Notes under the pieces: model-generated
Database searches by the model: none
Told to the model about the DNA's origin: nothing
What the model saw: the letters and a program-made list of their open reading frames with translations, nothing else
Made by a program: the position numbers and the translations under genes
Shown here: one piece after another, positions 5,828 through 8,917 of the stretch
How the letters are laid out: each line of letters opens with the position of its first letter
How positions within the stretch are numbered: position 1 is the first letter of the stretch
Source of the DNA: GBS-DC sp037442365
GTDB taxonomy: Bacteria; Armatimonadota; Fimbriimonadia; Fimbriimonadales; GBS-DC
DNA: 8,917 nt
Assembly (NCBI GenBank): GCA_037442365.1
Contig: JBBIQK010000076.1
Coordinates: 1 to 8,917 of the forward strand
Direction: 5' to 3'

Positions 5828-6558
5828 GGCTTGCCCCCCAGCGGGCGGTTGAGAATCTGTTTCCACGCGCGCGGGTATTGCTTCGGCGTGGCGCGCTCCT
5901 TGTGCAGAAGTCCAATTGCGCGCTCGACAGTTCCCTGCTCGGTTTCCAGAGCAACCGTGTGCGATTCCAGCGTTGCCCCCAGAATCCGCGCGGCAGGGGC
6001 GGTCTGCATAATCTCCTCGCGCTCGTGTGCGCTCTTGAGGGCAAGCCCAACGCCGCCGATTTTTAGGAAGGGCGCCATCAGCTCCGCGAGGGTGAGCATC
6101 TTCGCGACGGCGCGGGCGACGACAACATCGAACTGTTCGCGGGCTACAGGGGCGTGCGCCCACTCCTCCGCACGGGCATGCACGACGGTCGCCTGCAAGT
6201 TCAGCGCGTCACACGCCTCTCGCAGGAACTGAGCCGTTTTTCCGTGCGAGTCGAGCAGGGTCAGGCGTAGATCTGGGCGCGCAATCCCCAGAGGAATCCC
6301 GGGCAGCCCTGCGCCCGAACCGATGTCCAGCAGCTGCGCATCTTCGGGAGGCGCATAGACCGCGAGCAGACAGAGCGAATCCACCAGATGTCGCCCCACA
6401 GCCTGTTCAGGCGGCACGCGCGTGAGATTCATCCGCTGATTCGCCTCATAGACGAGCGTGAGGTAGCGCGCAAGTCGCTCACGCGCGTGGGCATTCAGCG
6501 CGATTCCCCACGCGACAGCTTGCTCCAGCATCGCCCAGTCGCCGATTTGCGCGTGCAT
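5824..6558 (-). CDS. rsmG: 16S rRNA (guanine-527 N7) methyltransferase
   Basis: RsmG (GidB) methylates N7 of G527 in the 530 loop of 16S rRNA using S-adenosylmethionine; loss of the enzyme gives low-level streptomycin resistance in several bacteria. The 244-residue product has normal length. It shows the NLT (44-46) and RHLVDSL (56-62) segments before the SAM-binding loop LLDIGSGAGLPGIPLGI (76-92), then FDVVVARAVA in the later Rossmann strand. The ATG at 6558 follows TGGAGA, and ACTATG matches the context of the carB start. Its stop overlaps the start of the downstream glycosyltransferase by 4 nt, so the two are probably one transcript. The location 1.1 kb from the DnaA-box array is typical, because gidB is often next to oriC. 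Confidence 0.95.
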   Translation of the reverse strand: MHAQIGDWAMLEQAVAWGIALNAHARERLARYLTLVYEANQRMNLTRVPPEQAVGRHLVDSLCLLAVYAPPEDAQLLDIGSGAGLPGIPLGIARPDLRLTLLDSHGKTAQFLREACDALNLQATVVHARAEEWAHAPVAREQFDVVVARAVAKMLTLAELMAPFLKIGGVGLALKSAHEREEIMQTAPAARILGATLESHTVALETEQGTVERAIGLLHKERATPKQYPRAWKQILNRPLGGKP

Positions 6559-6584
6559 AGTCTCCAGAATTCAGGTGAGATACT

Positions 6585-6591
6585 CATAATA
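6585..6591. promoter_or_regulatory. Possible overlapping divergent -10 elements between rsmG and the HDOD gene
   Basis: The 45-bp gap (6559-6603) between two divergent start codons has one A/T-rich heptamer. It reads CATAAT (6585-6590) for the rightward gene and TATTAT (6591-6586) for rsmG; each is one mismatch from TATAAT. No good -35 hexamers are visible. If both are used, the two promoters exclude each other and the HDOD mRNA would be nearly leaderless. Confidence 0.3.
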
Positions 6592-6603
6592 CCCTGTGAG
6601 GAG

Positions 6604-7449
6604 ATGCCAATCGGTGTAGTGGTACGGAGAGAGGTTGAGGCTTCGATTGAAGCGCTTCAACCTCTGCCCAGAGCCGTGATGCGACTGGTGGAGCTTCTGG
6701 AGTCCGAGACGGCGACTCTGGGCGAGGTCGAGACGCTTCTCAAAGCGGAGCCTGTGCTGTGTGGGCGAGTGTTGCAGATTGCGAACTCTGCTTACTATGG
6801 TCTCCCGCGTGCGGTGAGTACGCTCCAGCAAGCGCTGATGTTGCTGGGAGTGTACGCAGTGAAGGGGATTGTTCTGGGCGTGACGGCAGTAGCGGCAATA
6901 CAGGGGAATCGTACGGTAAGCGAGTTGGAGCGCACCCTATGGCGCCGCTCGGTGACGGTCGCAGGGTATGCTCAGGGCATCGCGCGCGCCTGTCGCTGGG
7001 GCTACTGGGTTGCGGAAGACGCCTATATCACAGGATTGCTGCACGATGTCGGCGCGATTTTTCTAACGGCGCGGTTTCCAGGCGTCTACCATTCGCTCAT
7101 CCAGTCGAACAGTGAACCGTTCAGCATCATGCGCGAACGGGAACTGTTCGGCTACGACCATGCAGAGATCGGCGCGATGATTGCCGAACACTGGAAACTC
7201 CCTGAACGCATCGTGCAAGCGATTGGCGAGCATCACGCGCCCTACCTGCCTGAAGGCGATGTACGGCTGCTCACAGCGTCGGTGATACAAGCCGACCTGT
7301 GGGCTGCCGAAAGGCAAGGCGTCCCTGTTGCAGAGACGAACTGCCCTGCACTTTCGGAACTGATTCGCCTCGACGAGACCACCGCCGCCGAAATCCGCCA
7401 GCGCGTGGATGAATCGGTGGACGCGCTGTGCGAATTGTTGCTGGGATAG
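6604..7449 (+). CDS. HDOD-domain signalling protein
   Basis: HDOD proteins are HD-GYP-related signalling or regulatory proteins of largely unknown biochemistry, found with chemotaxis, cell-cycle and stress circuits. The 281-residue product has the family hallmarks in order: LPRAVMRLVELLES (21-34), LKAEPVLCGRVLQIANSAYYG (46-66), VSTLQQALMLLG (71-82), and LLHDVGAIFL (145-154), in which the HD pair is kept, followed by HAEIGAMIAEHWKLP (186-200) and IGEHH (207-211). No receiver or GGDEF domain is fused. The ATG at 6604 is chosen because an upstream extension would run antisense through rsmG. GAGGAG (6598-6603) touches the ATG, which is too close for a normal Shine-Dalgarno; GTG at 6619 is a less likely alternative. 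It converges with the next gene, with 3 bp between stop codons. Confidence 0.88.
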   Translation: MPIGVVVRREVEASIEALQPLPRAVMRLVELLESETATLGEVETLLKAEPVLCGRVLQIANSAYYGLPRAVSTLQQALMLLGVYAVKGIVLGVTAVAAIQGNRTVSELERTLWRRSVTVAGYAQGIARACRWGYWVAEDAYITGLLHDVGAIFLTARFPGVYHSLIQSNSEPFSIMRERELFGYDHAEIGAMIAEHWKLPERIVQAIGEHHAPYLPEGDVRLLTASVIQADLWAAERQGVPVAETNCPALSELIRLDETTAAEIRQRVDESVDALCELLLG

Positions 7450-7452
7450 TCG

Positions 7453-8424
7453 CTAGCCGCCAGCCCCAAAGTTCATCAGCACAATCAGCAAGTCGGCGTC
7501 ATCGACAGCGCCGTCTCGATTGAGGTCGTAGAAGCAGTACCCAGAGCAATTAAGACCAAACGCCATAAGTATCTGGAGTAGGTCTGCATCGTCCACCACG
7601 CCGTCGCCATTCACATCGCCTTCGGGACGCACCTCAAAGTTGAAGTGCAGTTCCGTTCCATTGCGGAACCGCAGGATAATGTTGTCTACTGCACCTGCGA
7701 AAGCGCCATTCCATCCTGTGCCGGCGCCGACGCTAATCCCGCAGACGACGCTATCGCCGTTGTAGTGGACGCCCACCCGATTGCCCTCGCGCGGTTGATA
7801 CCCCTCGTCGGATTGCCACACCGAAAGCGGCTGTGCATCGAAAAAGTTGCCCCTGTTGATAGGATTCTGCCAGAATCGGCGATTGGAGGCTGCCAGCTCT
7901 TCGAAGACCCAGGTGTCCGTCGGCGCAGGTTCACTATGTCCGTTCATCGATCGCTCATAGATGAGGTAGCCCAGCTCGCTTAGACGCCCTTGATTATCAA
8001 GATTCGCCACATAGATGCGCAACGGAAGGTGAATAAGCCCTCCCACAGTGCTCCGACTGTCGCGATACCACTCATACGAAAGCCATTCCAAATCACGCAG
8101 GCGTCCCCAATACGACTGACCATCCAGAAAGCGGTACTCAATATCTGACTTGGCAAGCGCCGTAGGCGTGTAGAAGTAAACAGAGCCGTTTCCAGAGCGC
8201 GGGTAGTCCGTGCGGATACCGACCACGCCGTCGCGCTGCACATGCCCGTAATACCAGTTCCACTGGTGGAAAAACGGGAAGAAAGCATAATTCGCGCCGC
8301 TGTGCGTAAACCAGTCGCCTGGCGCGGCAAACAGCGAATAGACGCGAGTCTCTGTCTGTGCAGGCAAAGTAAGTGTCAAAACCATCCAGACGGCGGCTAC
8401 TCGAATCGGTTTCCAGAGCATCAT
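7453..8424 (-). CDS. Secreted protein with C-terminal dockerin-like repeats
   Basis: The function is unknown. The 323-residue product starts MMLWKPIRVAAVWMVLTLTLPAQ, a basic residue then a hydrophobic stretch typical of a Sec signal peptide with likely cleavage near residue 22. The mature part is rich in Trp and Tyr and ends in a beta-rich segment, GWNGAFAGAVDNIILRF, reminiscent of jelly-roll surface proteins. Residues 269-323 hold two dockerin-type Ca-binding loops, DVNGDGVVDDAD (270-281) and DLNRDGAVDDAD (300-311), each followed by a hydrophobic L-L-x-x-L-x-x-F-G helix. No catalytic motif was recognised. The ATG at 8424 has AGGA 5 nt upstream; an ATG at 8421 and a TTG at 8439 are alternatives. 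An insertion sequence sits just upstream. No cohesin gene is in the window, so the repeats may serve calcium-dependent folding or surface display. Confidence 0.8.
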   Translation of the reverse strand: MMLWKPIRVAAVWMVLTLTLPAQTETRVYSLFAAPGDWFTHSGANYAFFPFFHQWNWYYGHVQRDGVVGIRTDYPRSGNGSVYFYTPTALAKSDIEYRFLDGQSYWGRLRDLEWLSYEWYRDSRSTVGGLIHLPLRIYVANLDNQGRLSELGYLIYERSMNGHSEPAPTDTWVFEELAASNRRFWQNPINRGNFFDAQPLSVWQSDEGYQPREGNRVGVHYNGDSVVCGISVGAGTGWNGAFAGAVDNIILRFRNGTELHFNFEVRPEGDVNGDGVVDDADLLQILMAFGLNCSGYCFYDLNRDGAVDDADLLIVLMNFGAGG

Positions 8425-8438
8425 ACACTTCCTGCACA

Positions 8439-8463
8439 ATTATAGCATCGATTGGGCTATAAT
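8439..8463. promoter_or_regulatory. Inverted TATAAT repeat, likely promoter of the secreted-protein gene
   Basis: ATTATAGC (8439-8446) and GCTATAAT (8456-8463) are perfect 8-bp inverted repeats around 9 nt. Each arm contains a consensus TATAAT -10 on one strand. The minus-strand copy (8444-8439) would serve the gene starting at 8424, giving a very short leader. The plus-strand copy would fire into the transposase 3' end. The repeat may instead be a terminal feature of the insertion sequence. Confidence 0.4.
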
Positions 8464-8471
8464 CATTGGCA

Positions 8472-8917
8472 TCAATTTAAGCCCTCCTCACCTTGCACCA
8501 ACTGAAAGGTCGCAGGACGCCTCCGACGCCGACAGACACGACACCCCGACCAACACCGCCTAAACGCCTCCACCACATCCCCCAAACGACAACGCCTCAC
8601 CATCCACCACACCAACAACCCACACACCTTCTGCAACGCACGCGCCGCCTGATGCAGACTCAAGTCCCATACACGCCCGCGCGCCAACACCACCAGCCAG
8701 TGCAACAACACCACCCCAAGCAACTTCGCATACACCTCACACAACACCCGCCACGGGTTCCGACTGCGCCACGCATCAATCGCGAGCACACTCTTCCACA
8801 CACGAAACAATATTTCTATCTGCCACCGTACACGCGCCAACACCCCCACCTCGTGCGCACTTGCCAGCGTACACGGCACATTCGTCACCAACAGCACCCA
8901 GTCCGCCAACGCCAGCA
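8472..8917 (-). CDS. IS4-type DDE transposase, C-terminal part (cut by window edge)
   Basis: Transposases of this type catalyse cut-and-paste movement of their insertion sequence with an RNase H-like DDE fold. About 148 C-terminal residues are visible and the frame stays open to the window edge; the true start lies outside. VRWQIEILFRVWKSVLAIDAW contains the E-x6-K signature (Glu of the catalytic triad and the conserved Lys) that places it in the IS4 family (DDE_Tnp_1). The following YAKLLGVVLLHWL helix also fits. The reading frame ends at TGA 8472-8474 without damage in the visible part. The coding strand is remarkably G/T-rich, unlike the neighbouring genes, which points to foreign origin. 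The specific IS name cannot be assigned. Confidence 0.8.
   Translation of the reverse strand, partial: LALADWVLLVTNVPCTLASAHEVGVLARVRWQIEILFRVWKSVLAIDAWRSRNPWRVLCEVYAKLLGVVLLHWLVVLARGRVWDLSLHQAARALQKVCGLLVWWMVRRCRLGDVVEAFRRCWSGCRVCRRRRRPATFQLVQGEEGLN
8472..8917 (-). mobile_element. Right-edge insertion sequence (partial)
   Basis: The transposase gene marks an insertion sequence that enters the window from the right. Its inner boundary must lie between the stop codon at 8472 and the gene starting at 8424, but the partner terminal repeat is outside the window, so the exact end and target duplication cannot be placed. Confidence 0.65.

Noticed and set aside
5828..6163. N-terminal extension of the glycosyltransferase over rsmG
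   Set aside because: The extra 112 codons are an Arg-rich shadow of rsmG in another frame. The family N-terminus begins at RVGIDAR, with a GTGA overlap start.
6388..6603. N-terminal extension of the HDOD protein
   Set aside because: It runs antisense through the rsmG coding sequence and has no family similarity.
7440..7464. Bidirectional terminator between the convergent HDOD and secreted-protein genes
   Set aside because: Only a 5-bp GCTGG/CCAGC pairing with a long loop and no T-tract is visible.

Overview
The window looks like a GC-rich bacterial chromosome segment that carries a probable replication origin. The best taxonomic hint is the secreted protein at 7453-8424. It ends in two dockerin-like Ca-binding repeats of the form DVNGDGVVDDADLL..L..FG, a style common in Armatimonadota, so that phylum is my guess (inference, moderate to low confidence).

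Layout, left to right. Bases 1-58 are a strongly G/T-rich fragment that may be the tail of a transposase gene, followed by a GC-rich hairpin and a repeat-rich leader with a foldable segment (157-242). Then come hpt (258-815, +), for purine salvage, and carB (787-4218, -), the large subunit of carbamoyl-phosphate synthase. Their 3' ends overlap convergently by 29 bp. carB carries an in-frame 129-bp inverted pair of palindromic units (REPIN-like) that adds 43 residues to the oligomerization domain.

The 487-bp gap 4219-4705 holds the probable oriC. It has a dense array of DnaA boxes arranged as a large inverted repeat (4591-4714) and an outlying perfect box next to three DnaA-trio repeats and an A/T-rich stretch. 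No dnaA or dnaN lies in the window, but rsmG (gidB), a frequent neighbour of bacterial origins, is 1.1 kb away.

Right of the origin, rsmG (5824-6558, -) and a GT4 glycosyltransferase (4706-5827, -) form a two-gene operon with a 4-nt GTGA overlap. The glycosyltransferase stop codon lies inside the last DnaA box. Divergent from rsmG is an HDOD-domain signalling protein (6604-7449, +). The exported dockerin-bearing protein (7453-8424, -) converges on it tail to tail. The right edge is the C-terminal part of an IS4-type DDE transposase (8472-8917, -), whose stop codon lies 47 bp upstream of the secreted protein's start codon.

The most notable points are the oriC without an adjacent dnaA, the in-frame REPIN inside carB, and the candidate structured leader of hpt. 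I see no clear undescribed multi-gene system.
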